Shown here: one piece after another, positions 34,211 through 43,122 of the stretch
How positions within the stretch are numbered: the stretch's first letter is position 1
Layout: the number at the start of each line of letters is the position of its first letter
Source: an uncultured Bacteroidia bacterium
GTDB taxonomy: Bacteria; Bacteroidota; Bacteroidia; Bacteroidales; UBA932
NCBI GenBank assembly: GCA_902778105.1
Contig: CACYWN010000001.1
Span: 155,611-219,610 of the forward strand
DNA: 64,000 nucleotides
Direction of reading: 5' to 3'
Position numbers and translations under genes: made by a program
Notes under the pieces: model-generated
What the model was told of the DNA's origin: nothing
Databases searched by the model: none
Seen by the model: the letters and a program-made list of their open reading frames with translations, nothing else

Positions 34211-35501
34211 AGCATTGGTCGAGGAGGCGCGGGTGGCTTCCCGCGTCGCGGACCTCTCGCAGGCTACCATCGGTGAAGTCCTGCTCGTGGCCCAGTATCT
34301 GGAGCGGAAGACAGGCATTCCTTTCATCCGCATGGACCAGGGTTCCCCGGGCCTGCCTGCCAACCACTATGGCGTAGAGGCGGAGAAAGAGGCCCTGGAA
34401 CGGGGCGTCGGCTCCCAGTATCCGCCCGCCGAAGGTGTGCCGGAACTGAAAAAGGCGGCCGCCCGTTTCATCAAGGCGTTTATCGATGTCGATATTGATC
34501 CGGCAGGCTGCATCCCCACGACAGGATCCGTGGCCGGTTCCTTTGGCTCGTTCATCGCGTGTACCCAGCGTATCCCGGGGAAGGACAAGGTCCTGTTCAT
34601 CGACCCGGGTTTCCCGATCCAGAAATCCCAGCTCCGGGTGCTCGGCATCGGCTGGCGGGAGTTCGACATCTACCCGTACCGCGGAGAAGGCCTCCGGGCG
34701 AAGCTGGAGGAAGAGCTGGCGGAGGGCGACATCGCCGCCATCGTATACTCCAACCCCAACAACCCCGCATGGATCTGTCTGGAAGAAAGCGAGCTGCAGA
34801 TTATCGGCGAGTTGGCGACGAAGTACGACGCCATCGTCATGGAGGACCTGGCGTACTTCTGCATGGACTACCGCCGGGATCTCGGCCGGCCTTTCGAGCC
34901 GCCCTTCGTTCCCTCGGTCGCCCATTATACGGACAATTACATCCTGATGCTGTCTTCGTCCAAGATCTTCAGTTACGCGGGGCAGCGGATGGCACTCGTC
35001 GGCATCGGCGACAATCTTTTCACGCGGCATTATCCCGCCCTGGCGGAGCGTTACTACGACGCCGGTATCTTCGGCCAGACGCTCACCGCCTCCATCCTCT
35101 ATATGATTACCAGCGGTTGTACTGCGTCCACGCAATATGCCTATGCGCGCATGCTGGAACTCTCATGCGACGGCGTGATCAATTTCGTGGAGGATACACG
35201 CGAGTACGAGCGTCGCGCGGCCAGGATGAAGGATATCTTCTGCCGGAACGGATTCCACGTGGTCTATGACCATGATGTGACGCGACCGGTGGGCGACGGT
35301 TTCTTCTTTACCCTTGGTTACGAGGGTCTTACGGGCGGGGAACTGCTCCGCGAGCTCCTTTATTACGGCGTGAGCTGCATTTCCCTGTCCACTACCGGAA
35401 GCCTGCAGAACGGCGTCCGGGGTTGCACGAGCCGCATGCGCGACGAGCTTTATCCCGTCCTGGAAGAGCGGATGAAGGCATTCCGCGAGGATCATCCTTA
35501 A
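34194..35501 (+). CDS. PLP-dependent aminotransferase (class I/II)
   Basis: A fold-type I aminotransferase of 435 residues. Visible motifs are YSNPNNPAW (substrate and cofactor region), IVMEDLAYFCMDYR and the PLP-binding Lys in LSSSKIFSYAGQRMAL. Its position between iorB and paaK suggests it converts aromatic amino acids to arylpyruvates or the reverse, which is inference. It begins inside the 3' end of iorB and its stop overlaps the paaK start by one base, so the cluster is translated as a unit. Confidence 0.88.
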   Translation: MKVFSEALVEEARVASRVADLSQATIGEVLLVAQYLERKTGIPFIRMDQGSPGLPANHYGVEAEKEALERGVGSQYPPAEGVPELKKAAARFIKAFIDVDIDPAGCIPTTGSVAGSFGSFIACTQRIPGKDKVLFIDPGFPIQKSQLRVLGIGWREFDIYPYRGEGLRAKLEEELAEGDIAAIVYSNPNNPAWICLEESELQIIGELATKYDAIVMEDLAYFCMDYRRDLGRPFEPPFVPSVAHYTDNYILMLSSSKIFSYAGQRMALVGIGDNLFTRHYPALAERYYDAGIFGQTLTASILYMITSGCTASTQYAYARMLELSCDGVINFVEDTREYERRAARMKDIFCRNGFHVVYDHDVTRPVGDGFFFTLGYEGLTGGELLRELLYYGVSCISLSTTGSLQNGVRGCTSRMRDELYPVLEERMKAFREDHP

Positions 35502-36838
35502 TGAGAACACAGAACGAACTTGACAATATGATCTGGAACCCCAACAAAGAGTGCATGAGTCGCGACGAAATGAGCGCGCTCCAAGGTAAACGGCTGCACA
35601 AAATCGTGGAGTACGTATACCACAACGTCCCTTTCTACCGTCACAAACTGCAGGAAATGGACCTCACCCCGGATGATATCCGGACCATCGATGACATCGT
35701 AAAGCTTCCCTTTACGACGAAGAAGGACCTCCGCGACAACTATCCCTTCGGCCTGCAGGCCGCTCCCCAAAGCGAAATCATCCGTATCCACGCTTCTTCC
35801 GGCACGACCGGCAACCCGACCATCGTGGGATATACCCGCAAGGATATCGGGGTGTGGAGCGAATGCATGGCGCGGTGTCTGACGGCCTATGGCGTGGGCC
35901 GGGAGGACATTTTCTCCGTCTCTTACGGTTATGGCCTCTTCACCGGCGGCCTCGGTGCCCACAACGGCGTGGAGATGGTCGGTGCATCCGTGGTACCCGC
36001 CTCCACCGGCAATACGGAAAAGCATGCGAAGCTCATCCGTGACCTGGGCATTACCGGGATCGCCTGCACGCCGTCCTATGCCCTCTATTTGGCCGAAACG
36101 ATGGAGCAGATGGGCATCACCAAGGACCAGATCAAGCTCCGTGTGGGTGCGTTCGGTGCCGAGCCGTGGACCGAGAATATGCGCGAGGAGATCCAGGAAC
36201 GCCTGGGACTCAAGGGCTTCAACCTGTATGGCCTGAGCGAGATCATGGGCCCGAGCGTGAGCTATGAGTGCCAGATGCAGAACGGTTCCCACATCAACGA
36301 GGACCATTTCTATTCCGAAATCATCAATCCGGTCACGCTGGAGCCGCTTCCGAAGGGGCAGTCGGGCGAGCTGGTGTTCACCACCCTCACGAAGGAGGGG
36401 ATGCCGGTACTCCGCTACCGCACCCGCGACCTGTGCTCCCTGATGCCGGGCGATTGTGACTGCGGAAGGACGAGTGTCCGGATGACCCCGATTACGGGCC
36501 GCAGCGACGACATGCTCATCATCCGCGGTATCAACGTGTTCCCGTCCCAGGTGGAGAGCGTCGTACTGAGCATGAAGGAGTTTGCGCCGCGGTATCTCCT
36601 TGTCGTGGACCGCATCAACAATCTGGATACGCTGGAGGTGCAGGTGGAACTGCGGCAGGAGTACTTTACCGCCACCTTCGACACCCCGGCCGCCATCGAC
36701 GACCTGAAGAAGCGCCTGGTCGACAAGCTTCGCAGCGTCCTTTCCATCAACGCGAAGGTCCAGCTCAAGGCTCCGAATGCCATCGAGCGCAGCCAGGGCA
36801 AGAGCGTCCGCGTCATCGACAATCGTAAACTGAAATAA
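35501..36838 (+). CDS. paaK: Phenylacetate-CoA ligase
   Basis: An acyl-adenylate-forming ligase of 445 residues that joins phenylacetate or related arylacetates to CoA using ATP. Motifs are IHASSGTTGNPTIVGYT (phosphate-binding), NLYGLSEIMGPS and TGRSDDMLIIRGINVFPSQ (hinge and C-terminal domain). In gut Bacteroidota this ligase is regularly found next to ior genes and links arylacetates with aromatic amino acid synthesis or fermentation. The start at 35501 overlaps the previous stop codon, and the N-terminus (MIWNPNKECMSRDE) fits the family. Confidence 0.94.
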   Translation: MRTQNELDNMIWNPNKECMSRDEMSALQGKRLHKIVEYVYHNVPFYRHKLQEMDLTPDDIRTIDDIVKLPFTTKKDLRDNYPFGLQAAPQSEIIRIHASSGTTGNPTIVGYTRKDIGVWSECMARCLTAYGVGREDIFSVSYGYGLFTGGLGAHNGVEMVGASVVPASTGNTEKHAKLIRDLGITGIACTPSYALYLAETMEQMGITKDQIKLRVGAFGAEPWTENMREEIQERLGLKGFNLYGLSEIMGPSVSYECQMQNGSHINEDHFYSEIINPVTLEPLPKGQSGELVFTTLTKEGMPVLRYRTRDLCSLMPGDCDCGRTSVRMTPITGRSDDMLIIRGINVFPSQVESVVLSMKEFAPRYLLVVDRINNLDTLEVQVELRQEYFTATFDTPAAIDDLKKRLVDKLRSVLSINAKVQLKAPNAIERSQGKSVRVIDNRKLK

Positions 36839-36849
36839 ATCACCGCGAT

Positions 36850-37278
36850 ATGACCGTCAATCAGCTTAGCATCTTCCTCGAGAACCGGGCCGGTACCCTG
36901 ACCAAGGTTCTTGACCTGTTCAAGGAGGCCGGAATCCTGATCATCGCCTCCTCCATCGCCGATACGGCCCAGTACGGCCTTCTCCGGATTATCTGCACGG
37001 ACCCGCAGCGCGCTTATCACGAACTGGAGCGGAGCGGTGTCGCCGTCGCCCTGTCCGACGTGTTTGCCATCGAACTGGATGAACGCCCGGGCCAGATCGC
37101 GGAAATTGTCCGCGGTCTGAGCGAGGCGCAGATCGGAATCGTGTACATGTATTCCTTTTTCATCCGCGGGAAGGGACTCCTGATCATCCGGGCGGACAAA
37201 ACGGAAGAAGCGCGGGATGTCATCCTGCGCTCCTCCTTGAGATGTGTTCCGGAAAAGGAACTGATCGACTGGCAATAG
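36850..37278 (+). CDS. Tandem ACT domain protein
   Basis: A 142-residue protein with two ACT repeats (about residues 4-66 and 70-140; QLSIFLENRAGTLTKVLDLF and FAIELDERPGQIAEIV). ACT domains bind amino acids, and proteins of this form accompany paaK in Bacteroidota, where they may sense an aromatic amino acid. It lies 11 bases after paaK and closes the cluster. Confidence 0.88.
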   Translation: MTVNQLSIFLENRAGTLTKVLDLFKEAGILIIASSIADTAQYGLLRIICTDPQRAYHELERSGVAVALSDVFAIELDERPGQIAEIVRGLSEAQIGIVYMYSFFIRGKGLLIIRADKTEEARDVILRSSLRCVPEKELIDWQ

Positions 37279-37294
37279 CCTGATTCTCCGTTCC

Positions 37295-37777
37295 TTACTT
37301 GTACCTGTGGTAGGCGTACGTCGTGGTTCCGCCCAGAAGGTTCGTCTGCCGCAGGACAAATTTCTTGTCGGTCAGTTCGAGCACGTCGAAGGTGCCGTCC
37401 AGGATCATGTGGTAGACGACGCTGTCAGAGAGCCAAAGCCGCTTGTTGAAGGTGATCTTGCTCTGGTTGGCGTTGTAAGTGAAGGTAACGGCGTCAACGT
37501 CCACGTCCTTCAGGTCGAATTCCGTGAAGCTGCCTTTCTTGGCGATGGCATGCGGGAAGGGGAATTCGCCGAAGGTCAGATAGAAGTGGCAGGCGGTATA
37601 GTCGACGGTGTTGGTAGTCTGTTTGTCACCGGTCCCCGTGACCTCTGTCTTGGTGTCCAGGGCCCATACGCCGTACAGGTTGCCGGTCGTGTCTCCGGTG
37701 TGGGGTACGCCCTGCTTTTCACAGGAAGTGAAGAGGGCCAGGCAGGCGATAGCCGCCGCAAAAAGAAGCTTTTTCAT
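37295..37777 (-). CDS. Lipocalin-like lipoprotein, paralogue of 28311-28799
   Basis: A 160-residue lipoprotein (lipobox LALFTSC). After the signal it has LYGVWALDTKTEV and ends TYAYHRYK, the same frame of conserved positions as the lipoprotein at the head of the lipid operon. The remaining sequence is rich in short beta strands (FNKRLWLSDSVVYHMILDG). No catalytic motif is visible; a binding role is a guess from the fold-like pattern. It converges on the ACT gene with a 16-base gap. Confidence 0.65.
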   Translation of the reverse strand: MKKLLFAAAIACLALFTSCEKQGVPHTGDTTGNLYGVWALDTKTEVTGTGDKQTTNTVDYTACHFYLTFGEFPFPHAIAKKGSFTEFDLKDVDVDAVTFTYNANQSKITFNKRLWLSDSVVYHMILDGTFDVLELTDKKFVLRQTNLLGGTTTYAYHRYK

Positions 37778-37842
37778 AAAAAGATACATTTGTTTTGCTA
37801 TAGGATTCGCTTCAAATACTGTTCCAAACTGGGTCTTTGTCA

Positions 37843-40074
37843 TTATTGGCGGTATTTCGCAGTCCTTCCGTCCTCAATCGGGCCTGACCAGTTCAGGCCG
37901 TAGGCGAAGTCCCAGACGTTCCCGTCGGCATCGACAAGCGGACGCATGTCATGCGGTACGTCCTCCTGTTGCTCTTCCACGGTGCGCATGTCGGCGGGGA
38001 ACTGCATCGGCAGCAGGCCGGACGGTTCGGCGGTACCGGAGACGAGATCCAGGATGGCCTGGTTCTGCACGCCGAAGGTCACCAGGATGGCATCGGCGTA
38101 GGGCTCCACCTCGGAAAGAACGACGGGCCGTGTGACATTCACGACGACGATGACGGGTTTTTCACCCATCTGTTTGCGGGTCTGGATCACCAGGTCCAGG
38201 TCTTTTTCATTATAAGTAGTGACGGTCTTTCCCTGATAGGAGCGGTTGACAAACGTTTCCTTCGGATCTCCGCCGGCGACGGATTCCTTCCGTGCGGAAA
38301 CCGCCTTGTAGGGCCTGTACTGGAGGCTGATGGGCACGTAGCCGTTTCCGCGCTTTTCCCGGTCCTTGACGTCATACCCCGTTCCAGGATGCGGCTCCTG
38401 GATCAGGACCAGGGCGAAGTCGGCTTCCCCAGGAGTCTCGGCCCAGTCGAAATACTTCTCTATGAGGGCTTTGGCTACAGGATAGTCCCAATGCGCGGGA
38501 GCGCCCATGGACAGACCGAACATGCCCGGGGTCTGAGGATAATAGCGCTGGGGGACGAAGACCTTTTTCCGGTTATTCTCCGGCAGCGCACCTCCATGGT
38601 TCTTCACCATCACGACGGACTTCAGCTGGGCCTCGTAACCGGCCTGCATGAATTCGGGCTTGCCCACGATGGAAGCCGAGGTGGCAGGGTCGAGGTAAGG
38701 GTTCTCGAAGAGGCCGGTACGGAAAGAATTGAGGAGGAGACGGACGGCCGATGCTTCGAAACGCTTGCGGGCACTTTCTTCACCGAAATCGCGTACCCAC
38801 ATCTGATACGCTTCCAGGACGGGCCCCTTGTCGTTGTTGCCGCCGAACTGGTCCACACCGGCCTTGATGACCTCATAATGGCGTTCGGCAACGGTGAGGC
38901 CTTCTACGCCCCAGCATTTCCCGTCAAAGGATTCGATGGCTGCGTTGTCATAGGTGATGTTCCAGTCGGTGCAAACGACGCCGCCATAGTCGTATTTTTC
39001 CCGTAAGAGGCTGGTGATGATATACTTGCTATAGCTGTTGCCTACATTGTTTCCGGAGGGGTCCACTCCATAGGAGATGGTGTAATAGGGCATCACGGCC
39101 GCCGCTTTGCCCGTGCCGCCCTCCAACTTGAACGCCCCTTCGGTGAAGGCTTTCAGGTGGTCTTCGAAATGGCCTCCGGGGTAGACGGCATATTTGCCGT
39201 AGTTGAAATGGGCGTCCCGTCCGCCTTCCTCCGGACCGCCGGAGGGCCAGTGCTTGACCATCGCATTGACGCTTTGCACGCCCCAGCCGTCCGGGGCTCC
39301 CGGTGTGGTCTGGAATCCGTCCACGTAGGCCCGTGCCATCTCGGTGTCCAGGTCCGGGTCCTCGCCGAAGGTGCCGTTGAACCGGCTCCAGCGCGGCTCG
39401 GTGGCCAGGTCGATCTGCGGGCTCAGGGCGGTGGCGATGCCGAGGGCCCGGTATTCTTCGGAAGCGATCTGCCCGAACTCTTTCACCAGTTCCGGGTCGA
39501 ACGTCGCGGCGAGCCCGAGGGGTGTGGGCCAAAGGGAAATCTTTCCGCCGGCTCCCATGTTGAATTCAGCCGTCGCCGCGGTCTCGTTGCGGGGGTCGGA
39601 GGAGTTGTTGGCCGGGATGCCGTGGCCCAGGGATTCGGTGAGGGTCTGGACGTTGTTGTTCCAGCGGGCAGCCACTTCGGGACTGTCCACGGTGGTGACG
39701 AGAACCGCCCGGAGATGGTCCTCGGTGAGGAATTTCCGCTGCTGGTCGGTGATTTCGGATCCACGAACCGCCTGATGGCCGCTGTAGAGCATCAGGCCGG
39801 CGATTTCCTCGATGGAGAGCTGCGCAGCCAGATTCCGGGCGCGTTCTTCAGAGGGCAGGCGCCAGTCCTCATACGGGTCCAGGGCCCCGTTCCGGTTCAG
39901 GTCCTTGAAGGCGTAGCCGTCCACCGTCAGCAGGGGGACCGATGTAAAGCCCAGCGTGGCACCGCCTTTCTGGGTGACCAGCCTGAATCCGTCGGCTTCG
40001 GATTCCTGCCATTTCGGGCCGCAGGCCGCGAGAAAGAGAAGGGCGAACAGGGCTGAATAGGTTTTCCGGTTCAT
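37843..40074 (-). CDS. GH3 family exo-glycosidase, lipoprotein
   Basis: A second GH3 enzyme, 743 residues, with lipobox LFLAAC. It has LSIEEIAGLMLYSGHQ at the start, KHWPSGGPEEGGRDAH in the barrel and the likely nucleophile Asp in GGVVCTDWN. The sandwich domain ends in VTRPVVLSEVEPYADAILVTF. It lacks much similarity to the GH3 at 9656-11908 outside the catalytic core, so another linkage or sugar is likely. The ATG at 40074 starts the signal peptide and lies 22 bases after the minus-strand -7 box. Confidence 0.9.
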   Translation of the reverse strand: MNRKTYSALFALLFLAACGPKWQESEADGFRLVTQKGGATLGFTSVPLLTVDGYAFKDLNRNGALDPYEDWRLPSEERARNLAAQLSIEEIAGLMLYSGHQAVRGSEITDQQRKFLTEDHLRAVLVTTVDSPEVAARWNNNVQTLTESLGHGIPANNSSDPRNETAATAEFNMGAGGKISLWPTPLGLAATFDPELVKEFGQIASEEYRALGIATALSPQIDLATEPRWSRFNGTFGEDPDLDTEMARAYVDGFQTTPGAPDGWGVQSVNAMVKHWPSGGPEEGGRDAHFNYGKYAVYPGGHFEDHLKAFTEGAFKLEGGTGKAAAVMPYYTISYGVDPSGNNVGNSYSKYIITSLLREKYDYGGVVCTDWNITYDNAAIESFDGKCWGVEGLTVAERHYEVIKAGVDQFGGNNDKGPVLEAYQMWVRDFGEESARKRFEASAVRLLLNSFRTGLFENPYLDPATSASIVGKPEFMQAGYEAQLKSVVMVKNHGGALPENNRKKVFVPQRYYPQTPGMFGLSMGAPAHWDYPVAKALIEKYFDWAETPGEADFALVLIQEPHPGTGYDVKDREKRGNGYVPISLQYRPYKAVSARKESVAGGDPKETFVNRSYQGKTVTTYNEKDLDLVIQTRKQMGEKPVIVVVNVTRPVVLSEVEPYADAILVTFGVQNQAILDLVSGTAEPSGLLPMQFPADMRTVEEQQEDVPHDMRPLVDADGNVWDFAYGLNWSGPIEDGRTAKYRQ

Positions 40075-40095
40075 TTTTTGACTCACTAGTTTCCA

Positions 40096-40132
40096 CAAAC
40101 TTACGAAAATTCCCCGATTTTTCGTAAGTTTG
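40096..40132. promoter_or_regulatory. Palindrome with two divergent -7 boxes
   Basis: CAAACTTACGAAAA (40096-40109) and its perfect inverse (40119-40132) flank nine bases. Each arm holds TAAGTTTG, a -7 box for the gene on its own side: 40096-40103 for the GH3 on the minus strand and 40125-40132 for the esterase on the plus strand. It could be a double promoter and also an operator for a dimeric regulator. Confidence 0.6.
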
Positions 40133-40148
40133 GAAAAATTAACGACGC

Positions 40149-40961
40149 ATGAACCGCAAGTTTTTCCTGGTCCTGCTCCTGGCCCTCTTCGCCTGGAGCC
40201 TCTCCGCCCAGACGGTACGGAAAGTGGAGAACATCCGATACACCGATTCGACGGATCCCTATGCGCAGGAGCGCTGCGTGTTGGATGTCATTTATCCCGA
40301 AGGGGCCAGGGACCTTCCCGTCGTCGTCTGGTTCCATGGGGGAGGGTTGACCGGAGGAGACAAGCAATGGACCCCTGCAGCGCTGCTGGACGGCAGTTTC
40401 GTCGTCGTCCGGGCGAATTACCGGCTCATTCCGAAGGTGCACGTCCAGGTCTGCATCGAAGATGCGGCGGCCGTGGTTGCCTGGGCTTTCCGGCATGCGG
40501 CGGAATATGGCGGGTCCCCGGACAAGATCTTTGTCTCCGGCCATTCCGCAGGCGGCTACCTGACCGACCTGGTCGGCTTGGACAAACACTACCTGGAGGC
40601 CTGGGGAATCGACGCCGACCGGATTGCCGGTCTCATCCCCTTCAGCGGGCAGGTCGTCAGCCATTATTCCTATCGGAAGACCCTCGGTATCGGCGAGTTG
40701 CAGCCCATCATCGACCAGTATGCGCCGCTCTATCACATCCGTCCGGATGCACCTCCCATCGTCATCATCTCCGGTGACCGGGAGACGGAATTGTACGGCC
40801 GGTACGAAGAGACGGCCTATTTCTGGCGGATGCTGAAGATCGCCGGCCATCCGGATGTCCATCTCTATGAACTGCAGGGGTATGACCATAGCTCGATGGC
40901 CGATCCGGCTGTTCCCATCCTCAAGGACCATGTAAAACGGATTCTGGACAAACAGAAATGA
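40149..40961 (+). CDS. Secreted alpha/beta hydrolase esterase (BD-FAE-like)
   Basis: A secreted esterase of 270 residues with signal peptide (cleavage near SLSAQ). It has the oxyanion motif WFHGGGLTGG, the elbow VSGHSAGGYLT, an acid in ISGDRETELYG and the His in GYDHSSM. This type includes bifunctional gut feruloyl/acetyl esterases that act on xylan side chains. It is divergent from a GH3 with a shared palindromic promoter, and its stop codon region overlaps the next esterase. Confidence 0.85.
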   Translation: MNRKFFLVLLLALFAWSLSAQTVRKVENIRYTDSTDPYAQERCVLDVIYPEGARDLPVVVWFHGGGLTGGDKQWTPAALLDGSFVVVRANYRLIPKVHVQVCIEDAAAVVAWAFRHAAEYGGSPDKIFVSGHSAGGYLTDLVGLDKHYLEAWGIDADRIAGLIPFSGQVVSHYSYRKTLGIGELQPIIDQYAPLYHIRPDAPPIVIISGDRETELYGRYEETAYFWRMLKIAGHPDVHLYELQGYDHSSMADPAVPILKDHVKRILDKQK

Positions 40962-40969
40962 TCATCGAT

Positions 40970-41833
40970 ATGAAAAAAGCGTTTTTCCTTCTTTCTCTGG
41001 CGCTGTTGCTGCCGGCCCTGTCCGCCCATGCCGGAAAGGTCGTCACGGACAGCATGCAGAGTGTCACCCTGGGCTCCGAGGTGAAGTTCAATGTCTATCT
41101 TCCGGACGGGTTCGACCAATCCGGGAAAAAGTATCCGGTGGTGTATCTGCTGCACGGACTGAGCGACGACTATCAGGCGTGGGTCCAGCGGGGTAACATG
41201 CAGACGGTCCTGGATGAACTGATCGGCACGGGCGAAGCCTGTGAAATGATCGTCGTGATGCCCAATGCCGGCGGTCCGGACATCCGTAACACCTGGAACG
41301 GCTATTTCAACATGCCGGGCTGGAACTATGAGGATTTCTTCTTCAAGGAGTTCCTGCCTTTCGTGGAGGCCAAATACCGCGTCATCGGAGATAAAGGCCA
41401 CCGGGCCGTGATGGGCCTGTCGATGGGCGGCGGCGGCAGTACGGTCTATGCCCAGCGCCATCCGGACCTTTTCTCCAGCTGCTATGCGATGAGCGCCTGG
41501 CTGGACAACAAGGGCGGAGAAGTGGGCGGTTCCGGCAATGCGAAGAAAGACTGCTTCTATTATGTCCGTGAGGCGGTCCGCAACCATTCCGCCCTGGATT
41601 TCATCGACACGGCCGATGAGGAGACCCTCTCCCGCCTGCGTACCGTCGCCTGGTTCATCGACTGCGGTGACGACGACTACCTGCTTGACCTGAATGTCGC
41701 CCTTCACCAGAAGATGCGGAACCACAAGGTAAAGAGCGAATTCCGCGTCCGGAACGGCGTCCATAACTGGGAATACTGGCACCTGGCGCTTCGCTGGGCT
41801 TTTCCTTTCGCCACCCGCAATTTCTCGGAATAG
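40970..41833 (+). CDS. Secreted esterase (esterase D / feruloyl type)
   Basis: A secreted esterase of 287 residues with a signal peptide ending near LSAHA. It has VVYLLHGLSDDYQAW, the nucleophile elbow VMGLSMGGGGST, an acid in FIDCGDDDYLLD and HNWEYWHLALRW. Single-domain length resembles the esterase at 7613. An ATG at 40958 overlaps the previous stop (ATGA) and would add four residues; I prefer 40970 for the signal peptide, but coupling through the first one is possible. Confidence 0.85.
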   Translation: MKKAFFLLSLALLLPALSAHAGKVVTDSMQSVTLGSEVKFNVYLPDGFDQSGKKYPVVYLLHGLSDDYQAWVQRGNMQTVLDELIGTGEACEMIVVMPNAGGPDIRNTWNGYFNMPGWNYEDFFFKEFLPFVEAKYRVIGDKGHRAVMGLSMGGGGSTVYAQRHPDLFSSCYAMSAWLDNKGGEVGGSGNAKKDCFYYVREAVRNHSALDFIDTADEETLSRLRTVAWFIDCGDDDYLLDLNVALHQKMRNHKVKSEFRVRNGVHNWEYWHLALRWAFPFATRNFSE

Positions 41834-41839
41834 GGTCCG

Positions 41840-42877
41840 ATGCGCTCCGGCCTGTACAGGAAGGTCATCATCGCCCCGGATTCCTTCAAGGGTTGCCTTG
41901 CTGCGAGGGAGGTGGCCCATGCTGTAGCATCCGCCCTCCACGAAGGATATCCTGACCGGGAGATCGTGGAGTTCCCGCTCGCCGACGGGGGAGAGGGAAC
42001 GGTCGATGTCGTCATTCCGCCTCTGGGCGGAACCCTCTGCAAGGCGGTCGTGTCCGACCCGTTGGGGAGGCCTGTCACTGCGCGGTATGGTCTGTCGGGT
42101 GATATGGCTGTCGTGGAAGTGGCGGAGGCTTGTGGCTTGAAGTATCTTGCACCCCAGGAGCGGAATCCGCTGGTCGCTACCAGTTATGGCGTCGGGGAAC
42201 TGCTGATGGCTGCAAGGTCCCGGGGCGCCTGCCGATTCCTGATCGGCCTCGGGGGAACGGCCACCTGTGACGGCGGTGCCGGGATGATGCGGGTTCCAGG
42301 CCTTCGGGAAGCCTTGAAGGATTGTTCGTTCGAGTTGCTCTGCGATGTATCTGTCCCTTTCGTCGGTCCGCAGGGAGCCGTCCGGGTTTTTGCGCCCCAG
42401 AAGGGTGCTGCTGCCGGGGACCTTCCGCTCCTGGAAGACCGGATGGCAGCTTTTGCCCGGACCATGCATGCGGAAACCGGCGTGGATGTCCTGGCATTGC
42501 CGGGTACCGGTGCCGCAGGGGGGCTGGCGGGTGCTTTCATGGCGTATTTCAAGGCCGTGAATGTCTCCGGCATCGACCGGATCCTGGACTTGACCGGCTT
42601 TGATGCCGTAGCAAGGGATGCGGACCTGATCATTACCGGGGAGGGCAAATCCGACCTTCAGACCCTGGCCGGCAAAGTGCCCCTGGGCGTGCTGCGCCGC
42701 TCCCGCGGCGTCCCGGTTGTCCTGCTGTCCGGTAGGGTGGAGAATCGGGAAGCCCTTGCCGCCGCCGGCTTCTCCCGCCTGGTCCAGGTCTCCCCGGACG
42801 ACCTGCCGCTCGAAGAAGCGATGAAACCGGAGGTTGCCGTTGCGAATCTGCGCGCAGCTGTGTCTGATGCCTTGTAA
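41840..42877 (+). CDS. Glycerate kinase
   Basis: A glycerate kinase of the GlxK/GarK family, 345 residues, that phosphorylates D-glycerate to 2-phosphoglycerate (or 3-phosphoglycerate in some members). The signature FPLADGGEGTVDV lies near residue 47, and GLGGTATCDGGAGM and LIITGEGKSDLQ are conserved. It begins six bases after the esterase and seems to be read through from that operon. A strong hairpin follows. Confidence 0.92.
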   Translation: MRSGLYRKVIIAPDSFKGCLAAREVAHAVASALHEGYPDREIVEFPLADGGEGTVDVVIPPLGGTLCKAVVSDPLGRPVTARYGLSGDMAVVEVAEACGLKYLAPQERNPLVATSYGVGELLMAARSRGACRFLIGLGGTATCDGGAGMMRVPGLREALKDCSFELLCDVSVPFVGPQGAVRVFAPQKGAAAGDLPLLEDRMAAFARTMHAETGVDVLALPGTGAAGGLAGAFMAYFKAVNVSGIDRILDLTGFDAVARDADLIITGEGKSDLQTLAGKVPLGVLRRSRGVPVVLLSGRVENREALAAAGFSRLVQVSPDDLPLEEAMKPEVAVANLRAAVSDAL

Positions 42878-42882
42878 TAGCA

Positions 42883-42920
42883 AGAAAGGAGATCCGACCT
42901 GATGGTCAAATCTCCTTTCT
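42883..42920. terminator. Bidirectional hairpin after glycerate kinase and tRNA
   Basis: AGAAAGGAGAT (42883-42893) pairs with ATCTCCTTTCT (42910-42920), extended inside by GACC/GGTC. It lies five bases after the kinase stop and next to the 3' end of the tRNA, so it can serve both. Confidence 0.8.
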
Positions 42921-42921
42921 G

Positions 42922-42996
42922 CGGTGCGGACGAGGCTCGAACTCGCGACCCCCGGCGTGACAGGCCGGTATTCTAAACCGACTGAACTACCGCACC
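42922..42996 (-). tRNA. tRNA-Asp (anticodon GTC)
   Basis: The minus strand folds as a cloverleaf with the acceptor stem GGTGCGG/CCGCACC, discriminator G, anticodon loop CTGTCAC (anticodon GTC) between CCGGC and GCCGG, and T-loop TTCGAGC. The 3' CCA is not encoded. A hairpin lies directly downstream. Confidence 0.92.
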
Positions 42997-43079
42997 AATT
43001 ATTCAGTGAACTTTCCGTTCTTGTTGAACGGGATTGCAAAGGTACAACTAAAATTTGAATTTGCAAATATTTTCTCAAA

Positions 43080-43108
43080 AAAATGTCCGGTCAACGGCCG
43101 GACATTTT
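43080..43108 (-). terminator. Rho-independent terminator of hsp20
   Basis: An 11-bp stem (AAAATGTCCGG / CCGGACATTTT) with a seven-base loop, followed on the minus strand by a run of T. It lies 14 bases after the hsp20 stop. Confidence 0.88.
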
Positions 43109-43122
43109 CAAAATGGGGGTGT

